Assembly: GCA_030431485.1 (NCBI GenBank)
Contig: JAUIIR010000001.1
Span: forward strand, 62,001-126,000
Reading direction: 5' to 3'
Source of the DNA: Alphaproteobacteria bacterium
GTDB taxonomy: Bacteria > Pseudomonadota > Alphaproteobacteria > Rhodobacterales > Rhodobacteraceae
DNA: 64,000 nucleotides
Made by a program: the position numbers and the translations under genes
Notes under the pieces: model-generated
The model's database searches: none
The model's input: the letters and a program-made list of their open reading frames with translations, nothing else
What the model was told of the DNA's origin: nothing
Part shown: one piece after another, positions 29,634 through 39,772 of the stretch
Layout: each line of letters opens with the position of its first letter
How positions within the stretch are numbered: the stretch's first letter is position 1

Positions 29634-30329
29634 CTAGTCTGACGCAGTTTCCTCTTGAAATTCAAGCTCGGCCAATGCGGTGCGGGCCAATGTCCGTGTA
29701 ACACCTTTGGGTGTGCCGAGTGCTTCGGTGTCCAAATGGGCAACGACCTGTCCTGCTGCCTCGAATGAGCGCGGCATCCAGCGCACAAGATAGGGGATCA
29801 CATCTGCCATCGGCACGATCTGTCGGTCGGCAAAAAGCTTTGCCAGCACCGCAGACAAGAGAATGTCATCCGGGGCGGCCAGCTTTGCAACCGTGGTGCC
29901 AGCCATACGACTGGCCAGATCGGGCAGGTGGATCGCCCAAGCCGAAGGTGGCCGTGTGGCAGTCAGAAGCAAGGATTGACCATTGGCAAGAACCAGATTG
30001 TGCAGGTGAAACAGCGCCTCTTCCAAGTGCCGCTGCCCGGCAATCTGTTCCACGTCCTCGACACAGATCGGCGTTTCGGCGAGCGTTGGCACGTCTTTGT
30101 CAGTTATGTCTTTTGCAGTAATCAGCCGCCCACCACAATCTGCACACCAGACATGCGCCAGATGGGTCTTGCCTGATCCATGTGGGCCAACCAGCGCCAG
30201 TTTGCTGTTTGGCCAGTTTGGCCAGGTGTCCACCAAGCCTAAAGCAACGGCATTGCTGTGGGTGACGTAAAAGTCTCCGCGTCCCAGCGCGGTGCGCGCC
30301 GGAATGTCGAATTTCATCTGAAGGGCCAT
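29634..30329 (-). CDS. hdaA: DnaA-related ATPase, Hda/HdaA-like
   Basis: 231 residues resembling the DnaA ATPase core without the DNA-binding domain. The N-terminus QMKFDIP fits the short clamp-binding motif of Hda, Walker A is GPHGSGKTHLAHVW, and the Walker B strand is ICVEDVEQI, with Glu where the first Asp is usual. Sensor-region LLLTATRPPSAW and SRMAGT follow. Hda/HdaA binds the beta clamp and stimulates DnaA-ATP hydrolysis to prevent re-initiation. The ATG directly follows the permease TAA. The gene order permease-hdaA-ppk is one I associate with Rhodobacterales. Confidence 0.85.
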   Translation of the reverse strand: MALQMKFDIPARTALGRGDFYVTHSNAVALGLVDTWPNWPNSKLALVGPHGSGKTHLAHVWCADCGGRLITAKDITDKDVPTLAETPICVEDVEQIAGQRHLEEALFHLHNLVLANGQSLLLTATRPPSAWAIHLPDLASRMAGTTVAKLAAPDDILLSAVLAKLFADRQIVPMADVIPYLVRWMPRSFEAAGQVVAHLDTEALGTPKGVTRTLARTALAELEFQEETASD

Positions 30330-31397
30330 TTATTCCGGGTTCCGATCACTCAGCCCGCGATACAGGCGACTTTGAAGGTATTGCTGCGCGGCAAACCGCG
30401 CGATTACGCCGATTGAGGCTGCGACAGGAACCGCGACAAGCATACCGACGAAGCCGAAGAGGGTGCCGAAGATGGACAAGGCCAAGATGAGCCAGACCGG
30501 GTGAAGACCAACTGACGAGCCCACAAGCTTGGGCGTGAGCACATTGCCTTCGATCACCTGTCCCAGAACGAAAACACCTGCAACCAAACCGATAGAGACC
30601 CAGTCTCCCCAGAACTGGAACAGAGCCAGACCAATGGCAAGCGCGCCGCCGATCAGGGCACCGAGATACGGAATAAAGGTCACAAGACCAGCTACGAAAC
30701 CGACAACCAGACCGAATTGGAGGCCGATCACCATCAGAGCGACGGCGTAATACGTGCCTAAAATGATACAGACCGTGCCCATGCCGCGAATGAAACTGGC
30801 CAAGGTACGGTCAATATCGGAAGCGAGTTTGCGAATGGTCGGGGCATGATCTCGGGGGAGCAATTCGTCGATCCGCGCGACCATGTTGTCCCAGTCAAGC
30901 AGCAGATACACGGCCACGACCGGCACAATCACGAAGAGCATCACGATGTTGATGATGCCCGCTGCCGAGCTGAGCACAGTGTTCAATAACTCCCCGCCCC
31001 GCGATTTGATGGTCTCACCGATGGACACGAGGGACTGCCGCAGCGGGCTTTCCGTGTCCATGATGTCGGGGAAACGCTCGATCAGGAAATCGCGCAGATT
31101 GGCGAACAGGGTTGGGGCGACGTCAAACAGGTCAAGCGCCTGATTGATCAGTGAGGGGATCACCCAAAGCAAGAGCAGAATAAAAGCCAACAAGCCAACT
31201 ACAGTGATGATGGTCGTTGCCATCACCCGGCTGAATCCCATGCGCTCCAGTCGGTCGGCCACAGGGTCGAGGAAATACGCGATGGCCCCGCCCAGAACGA
31301 AAGGCAGCAGGACATCCCCAAGGAACCACAGGACGACCGCGAAGACGACCGCTGCAACGCTCCAGTATTTCAGCTGATCCCGCGCGGAAAGTGCCAT
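30330..31397 (-). CDS. AI-2E family (PerM-like) permease
   Basis: 355 residues with about eight hydrophobic helices. VAAVVFAVVLWFLGDVLLPF at the N-terminus, FDVAPTLFANLRDFL in the periplasmic loop region and the C-terminal block FIPYLGALIGGALAIGLALF ... GNVLTPKLVGSSVGLHPVW are the family marks. Members have been linked to autoinducer-2 export or ion antiport, but the substrate for any given member is unknown. It leads the run with hdaA and ppk; the 125-base gap upstream (31398-31522) holds no visible gene. Confidence 0.9.
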   Translation of the reverse strand: MALSARDQLKYWSVAAVVFAVVLWFLGDVLLPFVLGGAIAYFLDPVADRLERMGFSRVMATTIITVVGLLAFILLLLWVIPSLINQALDLFDVAPTLFANLRDFLIERFPDIMDTESPLRQSLVSIGETIKSRGGELLNTVLSSAAGIINIVMLFVIVPVVAVYLLLDWDNMVARIDELLPRDHAPTIRKLASDIDRTLASFIRGMGTVCIILGTYYAVALMVIGLQFGLVVGFVAGLVTFIPYLGALIGGALAIGLALFQFWGDWVSIGLVAGVFVLGQVIEGNVLTPKLVGSSVGLHPVWLILALSIFGTLFGFVGMLVAVPVAASIGVIARFAAQQYLQSRLYRGLSDRNPE

Positions 31398-31522
31398 CCA
31401 AAATGCCCCGTAAACCTCGCCCCTACATTGCCCGTCCGCCCAAGGGTTTCAAGTGCAAGGCGTATAGAAGCAATCACGCTTATTGGTTTTGCGTTGCCTC
31501 AAACGGCTTGACGAGGCGCAGG

Positions 31523-33028
31523 TCAGGCGGCGACGGCGCCATCGGCGCGCTTTACATCGAGTGGCATCGAGATCCGTGCCACGATCTTTCCGTCGTTCTT
31601 AATGCGCAGAACAGTCGCTCCGATCTGATCGGCAAATTGCTGAAGCAGGCGTTCCCCTGTGCCAGAGGACTCAAACTCGAGCTTCGTTTCTGATGAGGTC
31701 AAATCAGCATTAGAGACCGTGATGGTGAGCTCGCTGCCGTCACAAATATTGAGGTCCAGCGCGACAGGGTTGTCAATCGTCGGTGCGCCGTATTTGATCG
31801 CGTTGGTCAGCAATTCATTGAGCATCAGGCTCAGTGCGATGGCCGTGTCGCTTTTCATCCTGATTTGCTTCTGCGGATGGGTGAACAGCATTGCATTTTC
31901 ACCAAGCTCCGCGCTCTTCCGGGTCGATTGCACGAGCCTGTTGAAAAGGACCAACAGATCAATCTGTGCAACGTCGTCGTCGATCTGAATTGCCGCGTGC
32001 ACGTCTGCGACTGCCCTCACGCGCGACTCAACTGCCAGCAGCGCAGCACGGGCTTTTTCCGCTGCAGGTCCGCCCGCGGCCAATTGCTTGCTGGCCTGAA
32101 GACGCAACAAGGACAGCGCGATCTGTAGGCTGTTCTTGATACGGTGATTGGCTTCGACGACCAGCGACTCGCGAACCTTGACGGCGCGTTGCAATTCCTG
32201 CCGGGCGGTCTCGATATCGGTCAGGTCCACGAACGTGCCCACAAGTTTGGGGCGACGATCAATTGGGTCGGTGGCGATCTCTCCGCGGATGCGCACGAAG
32301 CGTTCAACACCATTGGGCAAAGGTACGCGGTAATCGAATGATGCAATCTCGCCGTGGGGAGCTGCAAGCACGCGCTCAACTTCGGCATGCACAGCGCCGA
32401 TATCGTCTTTGTGCACACGTTCGAAGAAGGGGGCCGCGTAGGGGCCGGCTTCTTCGGGTTCAAAGCCGAACATAGCATCAATAGCATCGTGCCGCAGAAA
32501 TAGATCGGTTTCCGGGTCGTAACTGAAATAGGCCACCGATGCGGTTGATGTGGCGGCTCTTCGATGGCTTTGCGCGAGCCGTGCGGTCAGCGTGGCTTCT
32601 GTCACGTCGCGGGCAGTTTGCAGGATAGCAACGATTTCGCCATTCTTGCGGACAGGCGCAAAATGCATCTGCCATTGATGTTCGACATAGGTGCCAGTTT
32701 CATCCATCAGGTCAAAGCGCGATGGACCGACTTCCTGAGGTAGCCCGTTTTTTACAATCTCGTCAGTTGCATTGCGAATGAAGGAGATCGCATCAGAGCC
32801 TTCGGCATCGCCGCTGGGCGGGAAGGCCTCAAACATTCCCATACCCGAAACATTCCGACCTTCCGAGCCGGACATGACAGCATGTGCATGGTTGCGCCAA
32901 AGAAGGGTCAGCTTATCGTCTGGAAGATAGAACAATGCTGCAAAAGGAAGCGCCTCGAACCCGGGCGCGAGAATGTCTTCAATTCTGTCCGGGACGTCGG
33001 ACAGGTGCACATCGTTTTCCATCTTCAA
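31523..33028 (-). CDS. Soluble PAS-PAS-HisKA_2 sensor histidine kinase
   Basis: 501 residues without membrane helices. An N-terminal PAS-like domain (about 20-150, ending RDVTEATL), a second PAS with PAC motif (about 165-275; FDYRVPLPNGVERFVRIRG, GTFVDLTDIETAR), then HisKA_2 with the phospho-His in VVEANHRIKNSLQIALSLL, and a HATPase (MLNELLTNAIKYGAP, SSGTGERLLQQF). HisKA_2/HWE kinases in alphaproteobacteria often feed the PhyR general stress pathway; no PhyR, NepR or EcfG gene is here and no response regulator is adjacent, so this is an orphan kinase with unknown partner. The start codon at 33028 (MKMENDV) is a choice; ATG 33022 is also possible. Confidence 0.9.
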   Translation of the reverse strand: MKMENDVHLSDVPDRIEDILAPGFEALPFAALFYLPDDKLTLLWRNHAHAVMSGSEGRNVSGMGMFEAFPPSGDAEGSDAISFIRNATDEIVKNGLPQEVGPSRFDLMDETGTYVEHQWQMHFAPVRKNGEIVAILQTARDVTEATLTARLAQSHRRAATSTASVAYFSYDPETDLFLRHDAIDAMFGFEPEEAGPYAAPFFERVHKDDIGAVHAEVERVLAAPHGEIASFDYRVPLPNGVERFVRIRGEIATDPIDRRPKLVGTFVDLTDIETARQELQRAVKVRESLVVEANHRIKNSLQIALSLLRLQASKQLAAGGPAAEKARAALLAVESRVRAVADVHAAIQIDDDVAQIDLLVLFNRLVQSTRKSAELGENAMLFTHPQKQIRMKSDTAIALSLMLNELLTNAIKYGAPTIDNPVALDLNICDGSELTITVSNADLTSSETKLEFESSGTGERLLQQFADQIGATVLRIKNDGKIVARISMPLDVKRADGAVAA

Positions 33029-33100
33029 CTCAGACTCCGAGAAAGCAAATTTCCCTATCTGTCTAAATAGCCTGACAGTACAAAATGTAAACCAAATGTA

Positions 33101-34891
33101 TCATTTTTCAGATCTGGCATTTGGCTTGTCAGACGAAGCGCTGTCACACCACTTTTTCCAGTGCTCGGTAATGCCGTCTTTGGCAAAAACGGGCAAAACC
33201 TTGTTTGGCCAATGAGAGGGCCGAGTGCATCCATTTGGCGGGGTCACACTGGCATCGCCAAAGCACTGGTCGATTTGACTTTGTGAAAGGGGAACATCCG
33301 ATAAATCGACATCCTTCAGAAGCGAACGGCGGAAGCTGGCGCGACCCGCAGATGTGATACCTGCCAACCGTGCAGATCGTAGCACTGTCTGATCCAACTG
33401 CGCCGATCTCAGATCTGCGGTTTCGAGCAGTGCTCCGGTCAATTGCGCTCTGTCAAAATATGCGCCACCCAGATCTGCGCCTTGCAGTGTTGCCCAGCAC
33501 AGATTGGTGCGCTCCATCCGCGCTCCGCGCAGATTTGCCCAAGTCAGATCGGCTTCCCAAAGATCTGTTTGTTCCATCTGAGCATCTCTGAGCACAGCGC
33601 CGCTGAGGTTGGCGTGACGGAAGATGCTGCCTTGCAACTGAGCCCCGTACAAAGACGCGATTTCCATGCGCGCAGCGGTCAGATCCGCGCCGCGCATGCA
33701 TGCATTTCGGAAGTTTACCCATTCCAAATGTGCTTCGCGAAGGATGGCACCATCCAGTATGGCGGACCTGAGCACGGCGCCCTCCAGCCAAGTATGCGAA
33801 AGGTCTGCCGCCTGCATCTGTGCCGCATTGAGGTCTGCCCCGCCGAGACGTGCATGTTGCAGGCTGGCACCAACCAAGCGCGTTCTTTCCAGACAGGCAC
33901 CTTCAAGACGTACGCGGTCCAATCGACAACCGCTCAGGTCAAGATCCGAGATATCCGCAGCCTGAAGGTTTGTACGCCTTAAATCCGGGCGGTAGCCTTG
34001 ATACGCACCCAGCGCGTCTCGCCAGCGGTTCAGATCGGACAGAAACTGTTTCACCGTCTGGGGGCCAAACGGCGCAGTGGTACACGCCGAGCCAAGGATC
34101 GGGCAGGGAGTGTCATAAACTCGCGTGTCCGATGCTTTGGGCTTTCGCCCGGAAACAGCTTCAACCGCCCGCTGTCGCTCGGATCGACGGCCAATGATCC
34201 GCAACGCCAGCGCGACATCCTCGCGCGGCGCTTTCAGCGACGTGGCCCAGTCTCGGACGTTCGCGTTGAGCGGACTTGCAAACCGCGCAGCGCGCCAGTC
34301 TAGATGCTGTTTCTTGTCAGACGGGTGCGCGCCGACCGGCAAAGACACCCAATCCGGCAGGGGGAACGCCAATGCCAAAGAAGCGGGGGCGTTGTCACGG
34401 ACATAGCTGCAAAGAATTTTCATGACGCGGATATGGGATCGCCCAAGCCCGCGGCGCACAGCCTCTTGCGCGATGCCTTCCAGCGACAACAGTGCTGCCA
34501 TGCGCCTTTCGAGGTCGGGACTTGCTCTCGCGGTCGCTTCCGGCGCATCTAACTCAATTGTAGCAAGATCGGCTTGCGCGGCCCTAATCAGGACGTCAAG
34601 ATCTGTTCTGGCGCGCGGCCAGATGGACCGGAGGGAAAAAGCCCTTATTTCAAGGCGCTTGTTCTTGAATGGATTTGTCAGAAGGTGCCGCACAGGGGGA
34701 ACGCGGAAAATCCCTAGCCATCCTACGCGCGACAGACGATCTTGGCCCGGAATGACAAAACGAGCCGCGACGCTCAGCAGAACCAGAGCCAGAACAACAC
34801 CAGAGGCCAGTACGCCATGCTGTGACAGAGCAAGAGAAATCATTTTGCTTTCGTTTATTCGCATCCTGGCAAGTCTGGCGATCCTCGCCAA
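33101..34891 (-). CDS. Membrane-anchored pentapeptide-repeat protein
   Basis: 596 residues (562-596 depending on start; ATG 34864, MRINESKMISLALS, and 34843 are alternatives). A single hydrophobic helix (VLASGVVLALVLLSVAARF) is followed by a roughly 270-residue globular region without recognised domain, then about 200 residues of A(D/N)Lxx-type pentapeptides (from LRRTNLQAADISDLDL to LLKDVDLSDVP), expected to form a right-handed beta-helix of about ten coils. The tail QCFGDASVTPPNGCTRPSHW is a cap seen on many Roseobacter pentapeptide proteins. Function is unknown. It is divergent from proS. Confidence 0.88.
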   Translation of the reverse strand: MARIARLARMRINESKMISLALSQHGVLASGVVLALVLLSVAARFVIPGQDRLSRVGWLGIFRVPPVRHLLTNPFKNKRLEIRAFSLRSIWPRARTDLDVLIRAAQADLATIELDAPEATARASPDLERRMAALLSLEGIAQEAVRRGLGRSHIRVMKILCSYVRDNAPASLALAFPLPDWVSLPVGAHPSDKKQHLDWRAARFASPLNANVRDWATSLKAPREDVALALRIIGRRSERQRAVEAVSGRKPKASDTRVYDTPCPILGSACTTAPFGPQTVKQFLSDLNRWRDALGAYQGYRPDLRRTNLQAADISDLDLSGCRLDRVRLEGACLERTRLVGASLQHARLGGADLNAAQMQAADLSHTWLEGAVLRSAILDGAILREAHLEWVNFRNACMRGADLTAARMEIASLYGAQLQGSIFRHANLSGAVLRDAQMEQTDLWEADLTWANLRGARMERTNLCWATLQGADLGGAYFDRAQLTGALLETADLRSAQLDQTVLRSARLAGITSAGRASFRRSLLKDVDLSDVPLSQSQIDQCFGDASVTPPNGCTRPSHWPNKVLPVFAKDGITEHWKKWCDSASSDKPNARSEK

Positions 34892-34998
34892 TCAGAGCGG
34901 CTTGCAAAGAACGGGCCATCTGGCTGTGACGAGACCCGCTCTTGTCCGTTCCGATGCAACCCGTTAGGACGGGCGAAACCACCCATCAGAGGTCCCAG

Positions 34999-36342
34999 AT
35001 GCGTCTGTCCCGCTACTTTTTGCCCGTTCTCAAGGAAACCCCCGCCGAGGCCCAGATTGTCAGCCACCGGCTGATGCTGCGTGCCGGCATGATCAAACAG
35101 GCCAGCGCCGGCATCTATTCATGGTTGCCGCTGGGGTATAAAGTACTGCGAAACATCGAGAATATTGTCCACGAAGAGCAGGTTCGCGCTGGTCATATCC
35201 CGATGCTGATGCCCACGCTGCAATCTGCGGAACTCTGGAAAGAGTCAGGACGCTATGATGCCTATGGCCCGGAAATGCTGCGCATTCGTGACCGGCACGG
35301 TCGCGACATGCTTTACGGTCCCACGAACGAAGAGCTGATTACTGACATTTTCCGCAGCCATGTCGGCAGCTACAAGGACCTGCCGCTGACGCTTTATCAT
35401 ATCCAGTGGAAATTCCGCGACGAGATCCGCCCGCGCTTTGGCGTGATGCGCGGCCGCGAGTTCCTGATGAAGGACGGGTACAATTTCGATCTGACCAAGG
35501 AAGATGCGCTGCACGCCTACAACCGCCACCTCGTCAGCTACTTGCGCACCTATGAGCGTATGGGCCTGCAGGCGATCCCGATGCGCGCAGACAGCGGCCC
35601 GATTGGCGGTGACGACACGCATGAGTTCCTCGTGCTGGCTGAAACCGGTGAGTCCGAGGTGTTCTATGACAGCGAAATCACCGATTTGAAGTTTGGTGAT
35701 CGCGCAATCGACTATGACAATGTCGATCAGTGTCAGGCCGTGCTGGAAGAGTTCACATCGCGCTATGCTCGCACCGACGAAACCCATGATGAGGCCGAAT
35801 TCGCCAAGGTCCCCGCAGAGCGCCGCCGCACGGCGCGGGGCATCGAAGTCGGGCAGATTTTCTACTTCGGTACCAAATACTCCGATGCGATGGGCGCAAC
35901 CGTGGCCGATGCCGAAGGCAACAGGGTGCCTGTGCACATGGGGTCGCACGGAATCGGCGTGAGCCGTCTACTGGGCGCGATCATCGAAGCCAGCCATGAC
36001 GACAATGGCATCATCTGGCCGGAAGGTGTGACACCGTTCCATTGCGGCATCGTCAACCTCAAGCAGGGTGAAGACGAAGCGGACGCGGCGTGCGACGCGC
36101 TTTATGCCAGCTTGACGGCTCTTGGCCTTAAGCCGCTCTATGATGACCGCAACGAACGGGCAGGGGGCAAATTCGCAACGATGGACCTGATCGGCCTGCC
36201 GTGGCGCATTACGGTTGGTCCGCGGGGGCTTAAGAACGGTGTGGTGGAACTCACATCGCGCCGTACCGGCGAAAGCGAAGAACTGCCGCCCAAACAGGCG
36301 ATTGCGCGGATTGCTGCGATTTACGGCAAGGCCAGCGCTTGA
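34999..36342 (+). CDS. proS: Prolyl-tRNA synthetase, short alphaproteobacterial type
   Basis: 447 residues from ATG 34999 ([19 protein letters not shown]), with AGAGG at 34988-34992; the earlier in-frame start adds 19 unlike residues. Class II motifs are present: [20 protein letters not shown], motif 2 [19 protein letters not shown] and motif 3 [14 protein letters not shown]; the anticodon-binding domain is at the C-terminus. The roughly 180-residue editing insertion between motifs 2 and 3 is absent, as known for alphaproteobacteria, so Ala-tRNA(Pro) must be cleared by a separate factor if at all. Confidence 0.97.
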   Translation: MRLSRYFLPVLKETPAEAQIVSHRLMLRAGMIKQASAGIYSWLPLGYKVLRNIENIVHEEQVRAGHIPMLMPTLQSAELWKESGRYDAYGPEMLRIRDRHGRDMLYGPTNEELITDIFRSHVGSYKDLPLTLYHIQWKFRDEIRPRFGVMRGREFLMKDGYNFDLTKEDALHAYNRHLVSYLRTYERMGLQAIPMRADSGPIGGDDTHEFLVLAETGESEVFYDSEITDLKFGDRAIDYDNVDQCQAVLEEFTSRYARTDETHDEAEFAKVPAERRRTARGIEVGQIFYFGTKYSDAMGATVADAEGNRVPVHMGSHGIGVSRLLGAIIEASHDDNGIIWPEGVTPFHCGIVNLKQGEDEADAACDALYASLTALGLKPLYDDRNERAGGKFATMDLIGLPWRITVGPRGLKNGVVELTSRRTGESEELPPKQAIARIAAIYGKASA

Positions 36343-36392
36343 TTCAAATCTGTCCCTTGAACGGACAATTGTTGTATTGTTAGCCAGAGGGC

Positions 36393-37331
36393 ATGAGACG
36401 CCTTCTGGCTTTTTTCTTGGGCTTTGTTGCCGCAACCCCTGGTTTTGCTCAGGGCCCGGTCGGTTTGTTTTCCGCATGGGCGCAGGAGGCCGGCGCAGAC
36501 GTCTCGTCCATCCACGTGCTGACCGACGGCGTGCCGAGCCACCGGCTAGACGCTGATAGACCGCTGGATCTTGCCTCCAATTCAAAGGCAATTACAGCTC
36601 TTTGTGTCCTGTCGTTGGTAGATGAGGGGCGTTTGATGTGGGACACCACGTTGGAAGATGCGCTGGACAGAGAGGCGCCCGCAGCGACGATGTCCGAGCT
36701 TGTGACCCACACATCCGGCATCGGGAGGGATTCCACACAGTTGCGTATGGGCTTCTGGCTGAACGAAACCCAGCCTCGCCACGCTCATGTCACGGACATC
36801 GTCTTGGACCGCAATCGCCAACGCGCTACCCGTGGCGTTTTTTCGTATAACAACGAGAATTACGCGCTGCTGGGTCGGGTTATCGAAATGATGACTGGGC
36901 AAAGCTACGTCGATGCTTGCCAATCGAGGGTGCTTGGTCCCGCAGACGTGTCCGCCACCTTGTCTCCGCGTTTTGGCGCTTATGCGGCCTGGGGTGGATG
37001 GCGTATGTCAATGAAAGATCACTCAAAGCTCTTGTGGCACTGGTTTGGACCCGAAGGACGGGTGGGGCGCGATCCGCTTGCGCTGCCTCATGTGGAGCGT
37101 GCTCAGAACAGCTATTACGGGCTTGGCATGAACTACGAGATCCGCGAACGCGGTATCCGGATGTCCCATGCCGGAGCGATCTCGATCCCGTTTGGGCCCA
37201 AAACCGGAGCCTACGCAGTCGTGTATCCTTTTGGTGTCGTCTCAGCGATGGGTTACGACGTGGCAGTGGCTGATCCCAAGCGGTTCCACGCGCTGTCTGA
37301 TGCATTGGAGCAGGCTCTCAGCAATCGCTGA
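36393..37331 (+). CDS. Exported serine hydrolase, beta-lactamase/PBP fold
   Basis: 312 residues with a signal peptide (MRRLLAFFLGFVAATPGFAQ). The SxxK nucleophile motif is SNSK in DLASNSKAITALCVL, the Tyr motif is YNNENYALLGRV, and the third motif position has MSHAGAIS rather than KTG. The motif THTSGIG is typical of class C beta-lactamase-related esterases and D-amino-acid peptidases. Substrate is unknown; peptidoglycan peptides or esters are the usual candidates. It is 50 bases after proS on the same strand and convergent with glmM. Confidence 0.85.
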   Translation: MRRLLAFFLGFVAATPGFAQGPVGLFSAWAQEAGADVSSIHVLTDGVPSHRLDADRPLDLASNSKAITALCVLSLVDEGRLMWDTTLEDALDREAPAATMSELVTHTSGIGRDSTQLRMGFWLNETQPRHAHVTDIVLDRNRQRATRGVFSYNNENYALLGRVIEMMTGQSYVDACQSRVLGPADVSATLSPRFGAYAAWGGWRMSMKDHSKLLWHWFGPEGRVGRDPLALPHVERAQNSYYGLGMNYEIRERGIRMSHAGAISIPFGPKTGAYAVVYPFGVVSAMGYDVAVADPKRFHALSDALEQALSNR

Positions 37332-37357
37332 CCGGTTTGCGTCACCGCAAACGCCGG
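37332..37357. terminator. Hairpin between convergent hydrolase and glmM genes
   Basis: GTTTGCG (37335-37341), loop TCAC, CGCAAAC (37346-37352), flanked by a CCG/CGG extension. It sits in the 49-base gap between the two stop codons, so it may terminate both transcripts. There is no T-run. Confidence 0.5.
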
Positions 37358-37380
37358 ATTGGTCGACCTTTTCGCGATCC

Positions 37381-38724
37381 TCACACCGACGCAGCGACCT
37401 CGGCCACGATGCCGTCCACAACTTCAAGCAAAAGCGCTTCGTCCTCGCATTCCGCCATCACCCGGATCAGAGGCTCGGTTCCCGACTTGCGGATCAGCAA
37501 CCGTCCCTTTCCGTTCAGCTGTGACTCTGCATGCGCAATGGCCGATTTAACTGACGCCACCTCAAGCGGCGCAATCGAAGGATCATAGCGCACGTTCTTG
37601 AGCAGTTGCGGCACCGGATCAAAGCTGCGGGCCAAAGCGCTTGCAGGTTTTCCGGTGCGACACATCTCACCCAGAAACTGCAGTCCGGCCATCAACCCGT
37701 CGCCTGTCGTGGCGAAGTCTGTCATCACGATATGGCCTGATTGTTCACCACCGAGGTTCCAACCGCCGCGCCGCATTGCCTCGACCACGTAGCGGTCGCC
37801 GACGCCTGTACGCTCCAGCCGCAATCCGCGCCCGTCCAGAAACCGCTCCAGCCCGAGGTTCGACATGACAGTCGCAACCAGCACGCCGTCGCGCAAACGA
37901 TCCTCTTCGGCCCACCGCGCTGCCATCAACGCCATGATCTGGTCGCCGTCGGCCACCTGTCCGGTCTCGTCGATCAGGATCACCCGATCGGCGTCGCCAT
38001 CGAGACAAATCCCCACATCCGCCCCATGCGCAACCACAGCGGCGGCGGCCAATTGCGGGTGGGTCGATCCGCAGCCTTCGTTGATATTCGCGCCGTTCGG
38101 GCTTACTCCCAAAGGGATGACCTCGGCTCCCAACTCCCAAAGCACCTCTGGAGCCGCCTTGTAGGCCGCTCCGTTGGCGCAATCGATCACCACTTTAAGC
38201 CCATCCAGCCGCAGGTTGGATGGAAAGGTGGACTTCACCCGCTCCTGATAGCGGAACCGGCCATCGTCAATACGCTTGGCGCGACCAATGTTCTCGGCCT
38301 GCGCCGACTCGACGCCGGTTTCGATCAACGCTTCGATGTCTGCCTCATCTGCATCCGAGAGCTTGAATCCATCGGGGCCAAAGAACTTGATGCCGTTGTC
38401 CTGTGCAGGGTTGTGGCTGGCAGAAATCATGATCCCGAGATCTGCCCGCATCGACGGGGTGAGCAAGCCAACAGCCGGTGTCGGCACCGGACCCAAGAGC
38501 AGGACGTTCATGCCAGTCGAGGTCAATCCGGCGGTCAGCGCGTTTTCGAACATGTAGCCCGACTGCCGCGTGTCCTTGCCGATCACCACGCGGTGCACGC
38601 CTTTGGAGTCTTGCCGGAAATGCCGACCCACCGCCGCACCGATGCGCAGCGCCATGTCCGCGGTCATGGGATGGACATTGGCCGTTCCGCGTACCCCATC
38701 GGTGCCAAACAGTTTACGTGCCAT
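37381..38724 (-). CDS. glmM: Phosphoglucosamine mutase
   Basis: 447 residues from ATG 38724 ([16 protein letters not shown]). It interconverts glucosamine-6-phosphate and glucosamine-1-phosphate for UDP-GlcNAc, peptidoglycan and LPS. The phospho-Ser loop is [17 protein letters not shown], the metal loop [11 protein letters not shown], the sugar-binding loop GGEQSGHIV and the C-terminal phosphate loop [12 protein letters not shown]. Its start overlaps the folP stop by 11 bases, so the two are translationally coupled, as in many proteobacteria. Confidence 0.97.
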   Translation of the reverse strand: MARKLFGTDGVRGTANVHPMTADMALRIGAAVGRHFRQDSKGVHRVVIGKDTRQSGYMFENALTAGLTSTGMNVLLLGPVPTPAVGLLTPSMRADLGIMISASHNPAQDNGIKFFGPDGFKLSDADEADIEALIETGVESAQAENIGRAKRIDDGRFRYQERVKSTFPSNLRLDGLKVVIDCANGAAYKAAPEVLWELGAEVIPLGVSPNGANINEGCGSTHPQLAAAAVVAHGADVGICLDGDADRVILIDETGQVADGDQIMALMAARWAEEDRLRDGVLVATVMSNLGLERFLDGRGLRLERTGVGDRYVVEAMRRGGWNLGGEQSGHIVMTDFATTGDGLMAGLQFLGEMCRTGKPASALARSFDPVPQLLKNVRYDPSIAPLEVASVKSAIAHAESQLNGKGRLLIRKSGTEPLIRVMAECEDEALLLEVVDGIVAEVAASV

Positions 38725-39733
38725 TGTCAAAACCCCACTCGATTGCATGCCAAAGCGCAAGCGCCTGACGTGTTTCACTCACATCATGAACCCGTATGAC
38801 TTGCACACCCTGAGACGCAGCATGCAAGGCCACCGACACCGATCCGGCGACACGTGTGTCTGCCGCGCCAACCCCGGAGATCGTTCCGATGAACTTCTTG
38901 CGCGATGCCCCAAGCAGGATTGGGCATCCCAGACCATGAAACAACGCAATATCCCGCAGAAGGGCAAGGTTGTGATCCAGCGTCTTGCCAAAACCAATGC
39001 CCGGATCAACAAGGATTTTATCGCGTGTGATGCCCAGGGCCACAAGCGCTTCGACCCGCTCAGACAAAAAGTCATAAACATCAAGCCGTACATCGTCGTA
39101 ACGCGGCGCATCCTGCATGGTCTGAGGATCGCCCTGCGCGTGCATCACACACACCGGTACCTGACGCCCGACACAAAGCGGCGCGAGGTCGGCGTCAAAG
39201 GTGAACCCTGCAACATCATTGACCAAAGCCGCACCTGCATCTAGCGCAGCCTCTGCCACAGGAGCCTTCCGCGTGTCGATCGAGATCGGTACACTCAGGT
39301 CGCGTGCAATCGCTGAAATGGGGCCGGACACGCGGGCGATTTCCTCATCGTTTGACACGGTCTTCGCACCGGGCCGCGTGCTTTCGCCGCCCACGTCGAT
39401 GATGCCAGCCCCGTCGGACACCATGCGCCGGGCCTGTGCCACGGCTGCTTCGGGATCAAGATAACGACCACCATCGGAAAAACTGTCAGGTGTGACGTTC
39501 AGGATTCCCATCAGCGTCACCCGGTCCATCGGCATCCCTGCTATCGGCTCACGCGCGCGGGTCAGGCGGTCCAACACATCATCGGGAACGGCTTTGGCTG
39601 GGATGAATTCAGGCTTTCCATCGCGGCGCAGCGCGACAGCCTCCGTGAACCAAAGCGGACCACCAGCCAGATGAAAGGCGCCTTTGGGGCGTGGTTCGGT
39701 GGAACGGGGCAGGGGGCGAAAATACGTCGTCAT
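38714..39733 (-). CDS. folP: Dihydropteroate synthase
   Basis: 339 residues. Condenses 4-aminobenzoate with the pterin diphosphate in folate synthesis; the target of sulfonamides. Landmarks are [34 protein letters not shown], the Asp/Asn of [22 protein letters not shown] and [10 protein letters not shown]. The N-terminal 60 residues precede the TIM barrel and make the protein longer than the roughly 280-residue E. coli enzyme. It follows folB by 39 bases and overlaps glmM by 11. Confidence 0.96.
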   Translation of the reverse strand: MTTYFRPLPRSTEPRPKGAFHLAGGPLWFTEAVALRRDGKPEFIPAKAVPDDVLDRLTRAREPIAGMPMDRVTLMGILNVTPDSFSDGGRYLDPEAAVAQARRMVSDGAGIIDVGGESTRPGAKTVSNDEEIARVSGPISAIARDLSVPISIDTRKAPVAEAALDAGAALVNDVAGFTFDADLAPLCVGRQVPVCVMHAQGDPQTMQDAPRYDDVRLDVYDFLSERVEALVALGITRDKILVDPGIGFGKTLDHNLALLRDIALFHGLGCPILLGASRKKFIGTISGVGAADTRVAGSVSVALHAASQGVQVIRVHDVSETRQALALWHAIEWGFDNGT

Positions 39734-39772
39734 GCCGCGTGAATGAAACGCAATTCTTGTTTTGACAAGCGT

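Noticed and set aside
31391-31693. Short plus-strand frame before and inside the HisKA_2 kinase gene
   Set aside because: Overlaps the kinase 3' end in antisense and shows no ribosome site or recognisable features.
37741-38799. 352-codon frame on the plus strand opposite glmM
   Set aside because: Antisense shadow rich in His, Gln and Arg; glmM is certain.
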